64,000 nt of DNA. It comes from Todiramphus chloris collaris. Taxonomy: Eukaryota; Chordata; Aves; Coraciiformes; Alcedinidae. The position numbers were made by a program, and so were the translations under genes. The DNA is taken from contig JANVCC010000056.1 in assembly GCA_025345505.1 (NCBI GenBank), forward strand, positions 992,001 through 1,056,000, written 5' to 3'. Of this stretch, positions 29,601 through 43,159 are shown piece by piece; within the stretch, counting starts at the first letter, position 1; every line of letters starts with the position of its first letter. Below the pieces are notes generated by a model that saw only the letters and a list, made by a program, of their open reading frames with translations, was not told the origin of the DNA and searched no databases.

Positions 29601-31619
29601 GACCCAAATGACCTGCTTATATTTGTACACAAAGCCAGAAGCAGAACCAGAAATGGAAGCTGTTGCCCAAATCACAAACCAGTTCTTCATCATCATTGTA
29701 TGTCTGGAAAGGATCTCTATCCTTCACCCTGTCCATTGATGTGCTTTCCTTTTCTCTATTACATGGCTGTACATGGACCACAGAGAAGGGGTTGTTGTAG
29801 TTTCAATTCACTGGTCTTTCTTCCCTTTTAGAAAATCATATTTGGTAATCAGAAGGTGCTGCACCTGGGACTCAAAGCTCATAAGAAAATAACTTCTGGT
29901 TCATTCAAGCATTGAAGTGTGAAGGACTATAAATTTATAACCTCAGTTTAGCAGAATTCCACATATGCTCCAGCTCAAGTACACCCTGGGCAGAAAACAG
30001 AGCAAATGTCTTGGCTTATTTTGCTCCAAGTCTCCAAACTGGACTCTTCTCACTTTTTGAAAGAAATACAACATTTAATTTACAGTGTGTTATCAACTCA
30101 TTCACAAACCGAGTGAAATCACAACTTCTTCTTGCTTTCCTATAAGCATGCAAAGCTTCATTCATTAGTTCATACATCTGTGCTGTGACAGCAGGTGGTC
30201 TATGCAGTATTTCTAAAATAATGGAGGAAACTATTAAACCCTTTCATTCAGATTTTCTTGAATTCAGTAAGAAGAGAAAGGTAAACCATTGAGATAAGAT
30301 ACTAAGCCATGAAAATGTAAAAATAGGGTCAGCTAGAGAAGCAGAGTAGAGAAGTCACAAGATGAGCAGCAAGGAGAAGTTAAGGGACTGTGGCAGGAGG
30401 ACCTGTTGCAGCTGCAAGCCAGACAGTTGGTGCTGTAGCAATCAGTGACTTGAAACGGCTTCAGGAGAGGCTGTGCAGCACAGCTGGCCTAGCAAAAGAT
30501 GAAGTGCAGTTGGTAGGAATGCCACAGCAGCCCTTTGTGCAACAGAATTCAAGACCTGAAACCCAACAGCTTGCACAGCCACAGGTGACAACACATAGAA
30601 TTAATAAATTTGCCAAAAATATGTATTTCAAAGATTTGTCCCAAAGAAATGCCAAAATTGCATTCAGCGTTCAAATAAATACCCCTTTAGTAGCACCTTC
30701 CTCATAAACTCCCTTTCTAAAAGCAACACCAATGCGAGGAATGCAGAACTACCTTAGAACCACCATGGACACTGGCGTGATGGTACTTGTACATATCCAT
30801 GTGACAGATTATATCAACACTCAGCACACGCTTCACAGCATCAGAGACACGCTCTGTAACCACCTAAATACAGACAGTATCATAATGCACATATTTATGA
30901 AATTAAGAGCCAAAGGCAACATCTATTCTAGCTTTCTCTAATTTTCACAGCATCTGTACACTTGCAGTGGGTGCAACATAAAGACTGAGGAGCTAGCACA
31001 GGAGCTGCTCAGCTGCCAGAAGCAGGAAAGCTGCACTAAGGGATGCTGCATGAGATTGCAAACACCTTATTTCAAGGTGCAGCTCCACTAAGTCTTGTTC
31101 AAGAGATCGCTGAGTTGTCAGTAGCTCTGGCACCAAGCTCCACCACATGATGTAAACACACTTTGACTTTACAATCTTGATGTTTGTTCACATGTTTGAG
31201 GAGTAAAATTCAGGTGTGCTCTGAATTCAAAATTTAGATATTCTCTGAATTCTTGTAGAGGTGTTTTCAGACCAGAATATGGCCAGTCTCCTGCCACACT
31301 AACAGCAGCATATGCAGCTTCCCTGCAGCATGTTACCGTGCAGGACTACTCAGACCACCTCTTGCAGGTTATTTTATCAACCTTCTCAAGAACAGAGGAA
31401 TCAAAGGACATTCTCCAGAGTAGGGAAGCAGTTCAGCGTTCTTGCCCAAAGCTTTCTTGGTCTGGGCTGAGACTGCTGTTAAAAATTATAATGGAACAGC
31501 ATTACCTGATTTAAAAGGGTTTTTTTTTAATATTTTCTTTTATTCTTTCACAAGCCATGCTTGATTTTTCAAAGTCTGACAACCCCACTCTGTTCCTAAT
31601 AGTCAAGTGCTCACCGGGG

Positions 31620-31640
31620 GTGTGTGTGTGTGTATGTGTG
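31620..31640. repeat. GT microsatellite
   Basis: An interrupted (GT)n tract follows a short G run. It is an ordinary dinucleotide microsatellite. Confidence 0.85.
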
Positions 31641-33043
31641 AGACAAGAAATTTTATGTATTTTACAGTTCTTATACTAGCTTTCCTGTTTTCCATTCTCC
31701 TCCACCCACTGCCATTGCACATTTTAGGTACTCTCCAATGATATCCTTGACAAAGCATTAAGTCTCAGTTTCTTTTTCACAATGCTGGCACTTCAGTTTC
31801 CCCAGACACCTGCTACCACAGCTCTGACATTTCTCCTATTTAGTTCCTCACAGCCCAGTTTCATGGCTTTTTGTTATTTTAAAAAGCTCTCAGAATACAG
31901 ACAATAACCTAGAAATATCTTACCAGTTCAGTTAATTTGCCTTACCATACATTTCATAAAAGTAATCAGATTCCTTTCTAAATCCCTCATCCAGCTAATA
32001 TAATTAATTACCTTTATCAGTATATATCTTCCTCATTTCATTTCTCTGGCTCAGGCAATAATATTCTAAAGAAATACACAGAAATATAAGGCATATCCAT
32101 GCTGTTGCTTTAATGAATAGGTATTACAGCTCAAGATCTCAGAAGTAAAAGGTTTGTTTATATTGCTTGAAATGTCAGCATGAGCTACCAGCTATATTCC
32201 TGTTATATTTCTGGTACAAATAATGTTTAAGAAATTATTCATAAACCAAATAGCCCAATTATTCATATAGCCCAGAAGTAGATTTAAATATACTCTGAAA
32301 AAAAAAAAAAAAGCTGATGTCAAATTTATTTCCTGACATTATTTGGACTTGTTAAAGAAACAGAAGTATGATTCACATGTAGAGTCTTACAGGTATTCTC
32401 TCATAGCTAATCCCTCTCAAGGTTTGATTGAAAAATACAGACAAACCCAAAATTTCTACAGTTTCAGCTTTTAACCAAAAGCAGTACTAAAGACATATGC
32501 ATCACATAGGCACTTCATTGGTTTAGCAGCTCTAAGATGGAAAAGTTAACAAATGTATCTAACTTCAGAACACAGACCAGAGCCCTTACTTCATCTGTAG
32601 TGGCTTTTGTTTTTCACATCATCTTTAAGAAGTCTTTCCAGGAACACTTCTCTATAAGGAGGATATAGTATCAGATCCTCTGTTAATCACAATGAATAAT
32701 GGGAATAAATTCTTCAGGATCATAGATGTAAAAGTTCCAGAAACAACCTAAGACAAAAACAACAACATATATTATGTATTTATACTTAATCATGTACCTT
32801 GAAGAGTCCACAGGATGGAACACTAGTTTCTGGGAAATCCCCACTTTCTGTACAGATTTGAAGTGTTGTTCATTCAAAACCAATGCACCAAGGATATTTT
32901 GGAACACAGACCCATGGTGTAGCTCCAGCACATACCTGGGCAGGCTTAGAATTTAATCTATTTCAAGCTCAAAATGTTGCTCCCTTATTATGGCATTTCT
33001 TTCTACTCCAATATTCTTGAGTATTTGCTTACTGAAAGTAAAG

Positions 33044-33132
33044 CAATCCTGGGTCAGATCAAAGGTCTAATTCCTGTGGCATTTGTGACATTAGTTTGCA
33101 ACAGGTGCCTGAGAAAGCTAAGAATGAGCAAA
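33044..33132 (+). repeat. Possible remnant of an ancient amniote repeat
   Basis: The words cctgggtcagatcaaaggtct, then tttgcaacaggtgcctgagaaagc, then agaatgagca resemble, in order, a dispersed sauropsid repeat whose consensus I remember as containing gggtcagaccaaaggtcc and a later 'cagatgcc' segment (CR1-related 3' end or SINE-like). The match is partial and from memory, so the family is not assigned. Orientation is given relative to that remembered consensus. Confidence 0.3.
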
Positions 33133-36100
33133 TGTGGGTGGGTGGGTGCTTCTGTATGCATGCAGATGAACACTGCATCACTCACTGAGATGGTTAACTG
33201 TGGACCTGCTGCACAATGGACTGTGCTGAAACAATTAAATTTACACTGTTAACTTTGATTCACAAAAGTGTTGGTGGTATCAGTTCCACCAGGAATAAGA
33301 ATAGTAATAGAAATCTATAATTTCTTTAGAAGCTCATGATACTTCGAGGAGTCTTTTTCATAAAATGGGAAATTCTCCTGTAAACAGAATGAGGAAAATA
33401 AACTGGACTTGAGGAAGGCTTAAGCTTGAAAGAAATCACAACTCTTAAGAAAGGTATACCTTAAAAAATAGTAATTTCTCCCTGGAAGACTCTACTGTAT
33501 CACTATCATCTTCCTATTTGCTAACTAATGTGAACATTCTAAAGCAAAAGTTATAGAAATAGTATACTACCTTGTCAACAATTTCAAATTACAAATAGTA
33601 CATAGCAATTCCATCTTCTTTTATCAGACTGTTTATAAACATATTCCCGACTTAACCTTATTGTGGCAATAACAAACAGGACAGTTTCAAACACATAACA
33701 GAGCCCCAGGCAGTTCTCTACAACACAGAGAAGGTTCAAGTACCCAGGTACATGATGCAGATGTTGGTAAAATCCACTAGTGTCCAGATATTGAAAGACT
33801 ATCATCTATGTATATTATTTCTAAACTACGAGTCAGAAACTTTCCTTAATCCCCAAATATTTTAGATTGTAATTTCCCCAGTGCAGTGACTTTCTTCTTG
33901 TTCTCTATTAAACATAAAATAAAAATGGGACAATTGTTTAGAAGACTATGTGCTACTGCTATACAATGAATATTCAAATGTACATATATGTGATTCTTTA
34001 CATGTAGACTTCTACCAAATTTTCTTTCTTTTCACTTCTCCCTGAGTTCCCTTTATATTGTAAATCTGAAGGGATGACAAAAAAAATGCAGAAACAGTTA
34101 TTCTGAAACTCAGTGTTTGATACCGAATGTAGATTTTTTTTTTTCTTCCAATACATTCTAAGAGTAGAAAGATGCAGGCTTTTATGACCATAAATTTATG
34201 AAATAACTCTTTTAAATGCTGTACTACAGCAATAAATACTTCAACATATGATCTATAAAAAATAATAACCCACTCTGATATAGTGTGGCTACAGTTCTGT
34301 AGTCTTAATGCAATTAAAGTTACCAACTGTAAACATATTCTTTGCAACAATTTACAAAATTTGTACTCTTAGACAAGAGAAAAATTTCATGGCTGTAGTT
34401 ACAAGTCCGAGCATTTTTTTCCACAGAATAGAGTATTCCATAAAACTTTATCTCATTTTGCAGACATATAGCAACTTTGGTCATAAAATGTTATCTTGTT
34501 ATTATTTCAAATAGTAGTTTGTTGCTTTTTAAATTAATAACATAATTTCTTTCTTTAGAAAGTCCTCCATCTCCTTAATCACTTCACCGTCTGTTTTTGA
34601 AGGTGGTGTTTCAAATCCACTGTACTTTTGGATGAGAAGGATTTTCAGAACTTTCTTTGTTTGGTGACATTTCTGCCCCCAGAACATAGTGTTAGGCAAT
34701 TACCCAAGAAATAGAAGAAAGCAGTTTTAAGAAGATGGAAAGACATGAAAACAGAAAAGACTACAGATGAAAGTATTTTTTCCTGGTCCCAAGGAAGAAC
34801 AGGAAAATGTTCAAACAGCAATTATGGTCAGGAAAGCAGTGCAGATTACCAAATTGTGCCAGAGAAAAAATGCACCAGCTGCGTTTTCCTTGGCTGTATG
34901 TATTACAGGCTAGTGTAAGAAAGAAGTGGATTAAAAACTATTTTTTTTTGCAGCATTTTCCAGGTGCCGAATGCATCATATGTGTAAACAGTATCAGCGC
35001 TACAGCAAATTAACTTCATTTTAAGACACCCCTTTCATTTTGGAATTTGAAAACTTTGTGCAACCTTTTGTGTTAGGATACACAGTGACTGTGTCAGCAG
35101 GAACACAGAAACCTTTAGACCATTCCCTATATGTGTCTGAAGTCTCATGCTCATTAGGCAAACACAGAAAGGAAGAACACAAAACGTTTCTCCTCCCCCA
35201 TCCTTCTCTCCCTCATACAAGTCTCATTGTCAGTGCCAAGGCCAAATAACCCACTCTGCTAAGCATTCCCACTAAGGCCTCTTGGGTACTTTCCAGGGTA
35301 AAACAACACCCCAAAGAGGAGGACACAGAGGGAAGCAAACTTGTCCAAGATTTAATCTAGCTGAAGAAAGATGAGGAGGAAGGGTATGCAAGCCCCACAG
35401 AAAAGTCAGAAACAAGAATGGCTTGCCAGTCTGCAAAGAAGGCCATGCCCCTGTGCCCTCCCTTCCGTGGTTAGGATCAGAAGTAGATTAAAGCTGGCCA
35501 GTTACAAGTGTCCCCGTTGCAGTCACTCTTGACTGGTGGAAAGGGGTAAGATTTGCAGACCCAGCAGCACTATTCTTCAGAGTCGGTGTAGCACTCAGTT
35601 GGCTCCAACACAGGTCACTGCTTCCAAGGCAATCTAATCTCAAATGCTTTCAGTTTAACATTAAGTAATGATTCTGTCTGAGGGAGCAAATTTTGTATTT
35701 CCGTGTGCATGTGGAACAGATGACAGTAAAACTGAAAAGCAGAAGTGCAGCTTTTTACACAGTGGGTTTGTCCCCAGAGAAATAAAACACATTTTCTCCA
35801 CAGGTGCTAAAACGAGTTTGCTCAGAAGCCCCTTCATGAGAAAATCCTACTAAATTTACTGGTTTTACATCTTTGCCTATGCTGCAGAACATGCCTACAC
35901 GTACAGTCTGTTCCCTCCAGTGAGCCTAAAGACAAACCCAAATCCTTTTCAATAAAATTTAGAGTTGTATTTTCAAATTCATCTCCTACTATTACAATAT
36001 GAACAACTTTGAATATGCCATTTAGTATCCAAAGTGATAACAGATTAAAGCTTTAAGATTTCAAAGGCAGTTGCTAGGAGTCTTCCAAAATTAACACTGT

Positions 36101-39100
36101 GAAATTTAGCCTTTTAACCCACAGCAAGGAGACCAAAACTTCTGAAAATTAGTATTCTTTAAAAATACTTGGGACAGAAAAGTACCTTCCTCTCATCAGC
36201 TAAAATACAGATAAACTTTTCCTGTACAACTAGTGTTTTCTAGTGTAAAGCGGCTCATATGCATCCTGGAAATGGAAAAAATCCATTCAAGTCAGTTAAT
36301 GAGAGTCTGAGAGCAGTGCCTGAAAAAACAAATATATTATTTCAAACATGAAGTACCAGTGTTTCATCTGCTCATAGCAATCAGTAAGTAGTAATTACAC
36401 AGAATATAATGAGTAAACATGTTCCATAAACTCATGGTTTCCAAATACCAGCTATGGGACACTGAATAGCAAGTTAAGTAGGCAGTGTATCAACTGAAAT
36501 AGAAATCAAGAGGGAAACAAAAATATGTCTAAATTGACATCGTTTTAAACAATAAAGCTTGAGTGCTCTTTTGGCCTGGTATCAAGTCCCACAAATTTGC
36601 ATTCAGGCCCATATGATCAAGCACAAAACCCTCCTGGGCAGCATGTGACGTCTACTGCTAATTCTCAATTTCCCCTCTGCTCTTCGCCCCCACAGCGTAT
36701 TGCTGGTACATCTTCCTACATATACTCTGAAAGCAGAAGGGACCAAATATATACAAAATACTTTAAAATAGCAGGTCTTTAGGAAAATACCATGCCTACA
36801 ACATGGCAACAGATTCCAGTTCAGATGTTGGTGGTATCAATTTGGGCTATTTTCACTAAACTAACACAGCCATGTAGCAATCATTTACTGACTTTTATGT
36901 GAACAAGCCAAATTCCTGCTACTGACATGTACATTCAGATTACACTGTTTCCATGGCTGGCACTCTCACCTTTAGTGCTATCCCAGTAGTAGCATGAAGT
37001 CAGAGCTCAAGCAGTAGACTCAAATTTTAAATAGAGACCTTTATCTATGAATAAATGCTCTCTTTGAAGCAATTATCAGAGTCTGAGAGAGATTTAAGAC
37101 AGCATGCAAATATAGGCAGGGAGAAGTACCTCTGAGCTAGGTAAAATACTGTGACCTCAAGACAGTAAAATAAGGCAGATATTTTGAATTGAATTTTCAA
37201 TCATTTTACATATTGTTCAGGAGAGCTTACATCACCGCTCCTTTGTCAGGACTTCCTGAAGGAAAAGCCAAGCAAAAGCTCACAAAGCTGTCTTTTAAAG
37301 AGTAAGATGTGCAATATCTGTGGTTCCTCACATTCATCAGAAGTAGGGAAGTCAAAATTAAAAAATACACTAGCTACTTGGCAAGATAGGTTGTATATGA
37401 AATACACTTGAAGAATTCTTTCCTATAAAGAACAGTTGCATCCTTGACTCCCGAGTACTTCTACAAAAAATTTTGTCATCCTCTATTAATGTTGGAGACA
37501 AAATTTTGCTAATTGAGAAGAGGTTAAGAGATGGGGTTTTCAGCATGACTGAGAGAAAAAACTAAGTCTTATATGGTCATGTTATGAACAAAATTGAAAC
37601 CTTGTTATCAAATTGATTGCTTTCTTCAAATCAGGTTTCTCAGCTGTTTTATATACATTGAAGGCACTAGACTGTATCTGTGAGCATTAAAGTAATCTGT
37701 AAAAAATAGCTTCCTCTTGAAACAGCCATGCATAGTTCATTAAAATCTTTTGATGCAGCACTGTCTCCTCAAGGCATTAAAAATAACCATTAAAAAGATT
37801 TACTGTAAATTGACGTTTTAAACTAATCTATTTACAGTTCTTTTTATTCATCTTCTCATTGCTAAATTTTTATGCTATGCATTACTGTTTACAATTTTCT
37901 GCTTTTTATTTCAACTGTGTGAAATCCTAGAAGTTCAGAAGTGGCAACTGAGAGCCAAGGCTGTACCTATACACTGGCTTGGACTTTTCACACTCTTTCC
38001 TGCAGTTTGATTGCCCATCTCTTCTTTGTGCCACAGCTCCTGCCTGGAACACATTCCTAGGGTTTCTTGTCATACAGAGGAGAATATGGGCAGATGCTGT
38101 TGCATCACTGAGCCTCTCCCTGCTATACAGTCAGGATGTGGCTTTGGCTGCCAACCCAGATCAGGAAATCAAACAGGCCCCTATGTTCTTTAGACTGAAC
38201 ATAGTCATAATCTGTAATATACATTAAGGCAATGGCATGAATGGTCTCCACAAAAAGGTGATAGAATTAAAGCTTATGAAGTTAAAAGGAACGTAAGTAC
38301 AGCTGATATTTTATATAATATTTAATGTTGTAATATGAATATTAGTGATACTAGCAGCTTCAGCAGGACAAGTCCAAAATTGTCATACAAACCATGTACT
38401 AGAAGGTATCAAAGTAGAGAGCTTTATTTTCTGTGGAAATCAGAAAAATGCAGTCATCAAAGGAGTCAGAGAAAACTTCAGACAAGAAAAAAACATCAGT
38501 CTTGTCAGTGATAGCAGTCAGACTCTGGATTTTGCCTAATGGTTTCTCTACAATGATTGGCTCTGTATGAAGATGCTTGCTCTGATCTAGGAACACCACT
38601 TCACAAGGACTAAAGTGCTTCAGACAAGTCCTCTTATCCCTTGTTTCTGTGCTACAGGAGTTCTCTATCTATTCAGAGAAGCAAAGTTAAACCATAAATG
38701 AACTTAACAATAGGGTATAGAAAACTGAAGCCCTGAGTAAACAGGAAATATCTGGCAATTCACAGCAAATTTTGACCAAATGAAGATAGGATACTCACAG
38801 TCTCAGACAGAGTTTGTTCCACCAAGTCTGGTTTTGACCATGCCTCGAAGACCTCACAGCTCTTAAACAGAAACCAGAACACACCACCAGAGTGAGGCGG
38901 CATGTACAAGGAATAATCCAGAGGGAAATAAAGACGAGAACATAGTAAAGGGGTAAAAAGTAATTTTAGTTTCTGAACATACAAGATAAAGAAGTTGCTT
39001 TCTAAAATCATATTATTTATGAGCATAAACAGAGAATTACGCAGTCATACTGGGAGAGGATGAGAGAGACAAACCCAGACTAAGCCACAAGACTTGCAGT

Positions 39101-42100
39101 GATGAGGAAATTATATTGCAACAGTCAGTGGCATTTAGAAAATCTGTCCAATCATTTAGAAGTCCTTTTCCAAAATTTCAATGTCATTTTGAGCATCAAA
39201 ACCAAAAATTAAAAAGCATGCATATTCTGTGAACCATCCTGCCAACAGACTTCACTGGCAAATCCTGCATTACCTGTGTTAAGTAATAGTGCCAGGAATT
39301 TATCCTGTATCTTTTGAAGCCATATACAGGAAAATAAAGTTAGTGACTATCTACATCGTCACAAAAATGGCAATCTGTGTGAATGTGGGTTCTTAAAAGA
39401 TTAGATAAAAATATACCATTTAGGTAAAGGGCTTGAATGATGATGCTCCAGAAGACCAATTCCGTGGGAACACTTCTGCAAAAAGCTTCATCCAAGACAT
39501 CAAGATATACCCTCCTGGGACACCATTAAGTCCCATACCACTGGGACCTGTCCCTCAGCTGAGCAGCACAGGCTGATCCAAGCTGCTAGGCCAGGTCTCA
39601 CTGGGCAGTAGCACATGTCTGCTGGTGACCATGCATCCCACACCATTCCTATTGGCCCCAGACATGCCAGGGAACATGGAGGTTGCACAAGCACTTGTGG
39701 CTGAGGAAGAGGGTTTCATGTTAACCATCACTATGGTCAAGATGTCACACACATGGTAAAACAAATCCCAGTTCCTCTTTGGCATTCTCCAAATGAGCAT
39801 GTGAGGTCAAAGAGGGACAGTTGCTGGGGTTACAACTACAAAAATAGCATGACATTATGCCTGCTGCGTGGCTCAAACCTGCCACTGCCTCCAGTCCCTC
39901 CCAAGGCTCCTAAAGAGGAAGGCAGGGTGTTTCCTGGAGTGGGAATTAGAGAGGCCCCAGCCCATGCTCCAGCCTGGGCCCCCAGAGGCACCATTTTGGG
40001 GTGATGAGTAATGCTGGAGGGATGGAGGAACTGCTGCCACTCACCTGCCCCATTCCTGGTGCAGGGCTGCAGGGTCCTCCTGGACATTTGCAAACCAGTT
40101 TTGCTTGTCTCCATATGGACTATACAAAAATCCTCTTGACCCCAGACAGCATCAGCTACAATATAGGCCAGAAGTCCAGACTCTGAAACCACCTGCTGGG
40201 CAAAAAAAAAGATAGGCCTAGGGACGTTTGGAAGGGCTGGGACATGTTCTTCTTTATTTAAGATTTTTCTCTAGTGGTTTTCCTATCTTTTTGCACCCAA
40301 CTAAGCTTTCTCACCACCAGGGTAGATGGACAGACAGGCTGATATGGAGGCAAACCAGAAACAGCTAAGCAGATTCTAGTAGTTTCCTGATGAGGTTACA
40401 CTGTTTAGATCCAGATGATTTTGATGCACATAGACATTTAAAAATGGGGAAGAGGAGAAATTTCACTGTAACTAGAAAGGCTTCATTTGATATTTGGGGG
40501 AGAGTGGTTTCCTTCTCTTACTCTCAGGACTGTGCCTGCACCTGACTCTCCAGTATTTTCCCAGGAACAGCATATTCCAAGGTGACCAGGAGAAACCACT
40601 CTCTCGGATGCCTTGGGTTTAAGATAACTGTGGGATACTGGGTCCTGTATGTGCTTCTTGGGGAGGAAAGTGCTAATTAAACTCTTTGCCCTTATTCTGC
40701 ATGAGCCAGCCTAGGCCAAGTCCCCTGGTACTAGTGAACTCTGCTAATTCTAGGCCAGGACTCTTCTTCCCAAGAAAAATTTCCAGTGCCAGTGTGACTT
40801 GGTAGGTGATAGATAGATTGAAAATAGATATGCCTAGCTGTGAGGAGAAGAATTTACCTCCTTTCCATCTACTGCTTTCCAGACAAGTGAAAACAGGCCC
40901 TAATGGAGTAATAGGGAAGGGGCTTGGTTTTTTTAGCTACAAAATGCTTGTAGATACTAAAGTGAAGCAGGGGTGTGGATTGGGCCACCTGTGCGCATGG
41001 AAGAAGCAAGCAGGCTGAGGTATGACCAGTGGACAGGCCCCAGAACACGTGTCACAAAATCTCATGAACAAGTCTCATGTAATGGAGACTTTCTTAGGAG
41101 TAACTTCCTGGCAGCAATACCAGTCTAAGCAGTCACACACCCTATTCCTCCCACCCCATGGTGCACCCTCACAAAACATCTATGAACCAAATCAAACCAA
41201 GGACCAATGCAGTTTAATTCCCCTTTTTTGTGACTTTTTGCTAGATTTTTTGTAGTGGACTCCTTCCCCAGTTCATTTCACTGCACAGCTACACAAACAC
41301 ACCAACCAGCAGATCGCAGGGTTGTGAGATCTGGTGTGACCCCCACTGCCACCGAGCCCTGAGCACAGGGTACTTCAGGGACTGCCCTGACCACAAGGCA
41401 TCAGCAGTCACCCCTTGTCAGGAGCACCAAGGTGACAGCCTTGAAAGGACTGGCATGAAAGCCCTCTGCACCAGGGGCTGCAGAGCATTAAATCCGAACC
41501 TGTAAACGGTTGAGACAGGAAGGAACAAGGCAAAACAAGCATGGCAGTGCAAATGACAGGCTGCCACCAAAGATCTCCAAGGGAAACGGTCTGCGATTTC
41601 TCCAGCAGTCAGGCAAGAGACAGTTGCTGTCTAAGCGAAACCACTGCATGAGCCTACTGAGCAAATCCCATATTCCAGCATGTTTAGATATAGCAGGAAG
41701 ATAGTATAAGCAAAAAGTAAAGTGACACTGTAATTTATTTATAGACATTTTTTTATGTTGCCAGACTGCTAATTTTACCTAAATCAAAATTACTTGGCTT
41801 TTCAAAATAACTTTTACGAAGTAAAAAGGTGTCCAGTTCATAACAGGATACAATGCAGGGTGGAATCACAAAGTTTTGTATAGTAAATGGCATTCAACAT
41901 TATGTTATTCCTTAAAGCCCACAAACTTTATAACACACTCCAAAAAGGGCAATTTGTTCACTATGGGCCCTCCCTAGAGAAATACTTACTGTAGGCAAGT
42001 ATCAAGTGTTCCATGTTGAAAGCTCAGACACCAACAATGCCAGCCAAGATCACAGCAATACTGTTATTAAAGACACAAATCTCATGGCAGGTTTCTTGCA

Positions 42101-42985
42101 CAGAATCATCTGCACTAACCAGGAAAGTCTGTTTGCCACTACATTTTCACAAGAAAAAACTAGTCAGTAAAACCTGGGGATGATACACATCCACATGAAA
42201 AACTAGCCTAAATGGCAAAGAGAATATCCCAAAGACATAACTTTGGGTGTCCTCAAAACACACTGTATTTATCAAAACGTATTAACATGATGCAGATGTA
42301 CATTTTCTAAAAAAGGACTAGTAGGTTTTCAGCCTAGAGCAGCCTTAGCTAATAAACTAAGCTGCAGACAAGGACAAAGATGCAAAAAGAGTGACAAGAA
42401 TCATCATTCAATAGTGCAGAATTCAAATCAATTAGCACTTCAGGATAAAGGCTGAACATTAATATCGGCTTACAGAAACAACCAGATGCCTACAGAGTTC
42501 ATCCTTAAAGAGGAAAAAATAGTTGATCCCAAGACTAAGCAAAAAAAAAAATCCTAGGCTCAGGTATAGCCCAGACATAAAACACAGATCAGCTGCCTAC
42601 TTCTTGGGTGGGAATGGCCATCTTATGACCCTAGAAGGATCTTGGTTTGCTCCTGCCTTAGTTTAAGAAACAGGGTGGGGAAACTTTTTTTTTTTTTTCC
42701 TATAGTTATATTAAAAAGGATGGGGATAACAGGATGGTTTCCTGTAGCTTTACTGGAGAACCTCTGGGAAGGTAAAAGCTCCCCAGTAGCATGTTGCTGC
42801 CTAGCACATCTTCACCAGGAAGCACAGAGGAGTGAGGAGCAAGGTGCCTAAATCAGTTCCCACAGACTGCAAACCTGGGGCTGGAAATGCAACTGAGAGG
42901 AGGTTCCCTGCCCCAGCCCGCTGAATCTTATCTAAATCTAGCCCTCTGTAAAACCAGAGGATCCCAACTGTTGGCTCACCTTTCT
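33133..42985. other. Intergenic DNA upstream of BLNK, no recognisable gene
   Basis: No exon of a known gene could be recognised on either strand. In particular I looked for the conserved TdT motifs expected if DNTT sat divergently upstream as in mammals, and found none. Sequence from about 39.5 to 41.5 kb is visibly richer in G and C than its surroundings but contains only short unmatched frames. The last few hundred bases grade into the CpG island. Confidence 0.6.
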
Positions 42986-43004
42986 ACACGGCCAAGCCCC
43001 TGCT

Positions 43005-43014
43005 TCCCTAGGGC
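43005..43014. promoter_or_regulatory. Near-consensus EBF1-type site
   Basis: TCCCTAGGGC matches the EBF1 palindrome TCCCnnGGGA at all but the last base. It is about 390 bases upstream of the BLNK start codon at the edge of the CpG island. EBF1 is a known activator of early B-cell genes, so the position is suggestive, but a short motif match alone is weak evidence. Confidence 0.35.
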
Positions 43015-43122
43015 GCTCGGAAAGGTCTAAGAGGAGGAGCGAATTAGCGAGGCCTCGCGTTTCCATTTCCAAAGGCTCCACCTCGGCTCCCGGCTCCCCA
43101 GCCACCTGTGCACACCGCAGGC

Positions 43123-43159
43123 GGGGCGGGGGCGGGCAGCGGAGCCGGGCCGGGCCGGG
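43123..43159 (+). promoter_or_regulatory. GC boxes and G-quadruplex-prone tract
   Basis: At least six runs of three or more G lie within 37 bases, separated by short loops. The first part contains overlapping Sp1/KLF-type GC boxes. The arrangement meets the usual four-run G-quadruplex pattern on the plus strand. It lies about 240-280 bases upstream of the BLNK start codon. Confidence 0.65.

Larger units (their letters stand above)
19581..33043. other. Intergenic DNA, no recognisable gene
   Basis: No known coding exon, RNA gene or transposon is evident. Contents worth noting are a T15 run at 23,302-23,316, a 47-base exon-like segment at 23,652-23,698, a 21-base tandem duplication at 26,620-26,660, a GT microsatellite at 31,620-31,640 and a minus-strand exon-like open segment at 32,798-32,935. 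An open frame at 30,390-30,707 (105 codons) gives a glutamine-rich peptide that I do not recognise; it has no supporting splice signals and is treated as chance. Confidence 0.6.

Noticed and set aside
30390-30707. 105-codon plus-strand open frame, Gln-rich
   Set aside because: No recognised family, no splice signals in support and no promoter context; consistent with chance.
38790-38860. Minus-strand open segment followed by a good donor-like ACT|GTGAGTAT
   Set aside because: The acceptor side is weak and the peptide is unrecognised; insufficient to call an exon.
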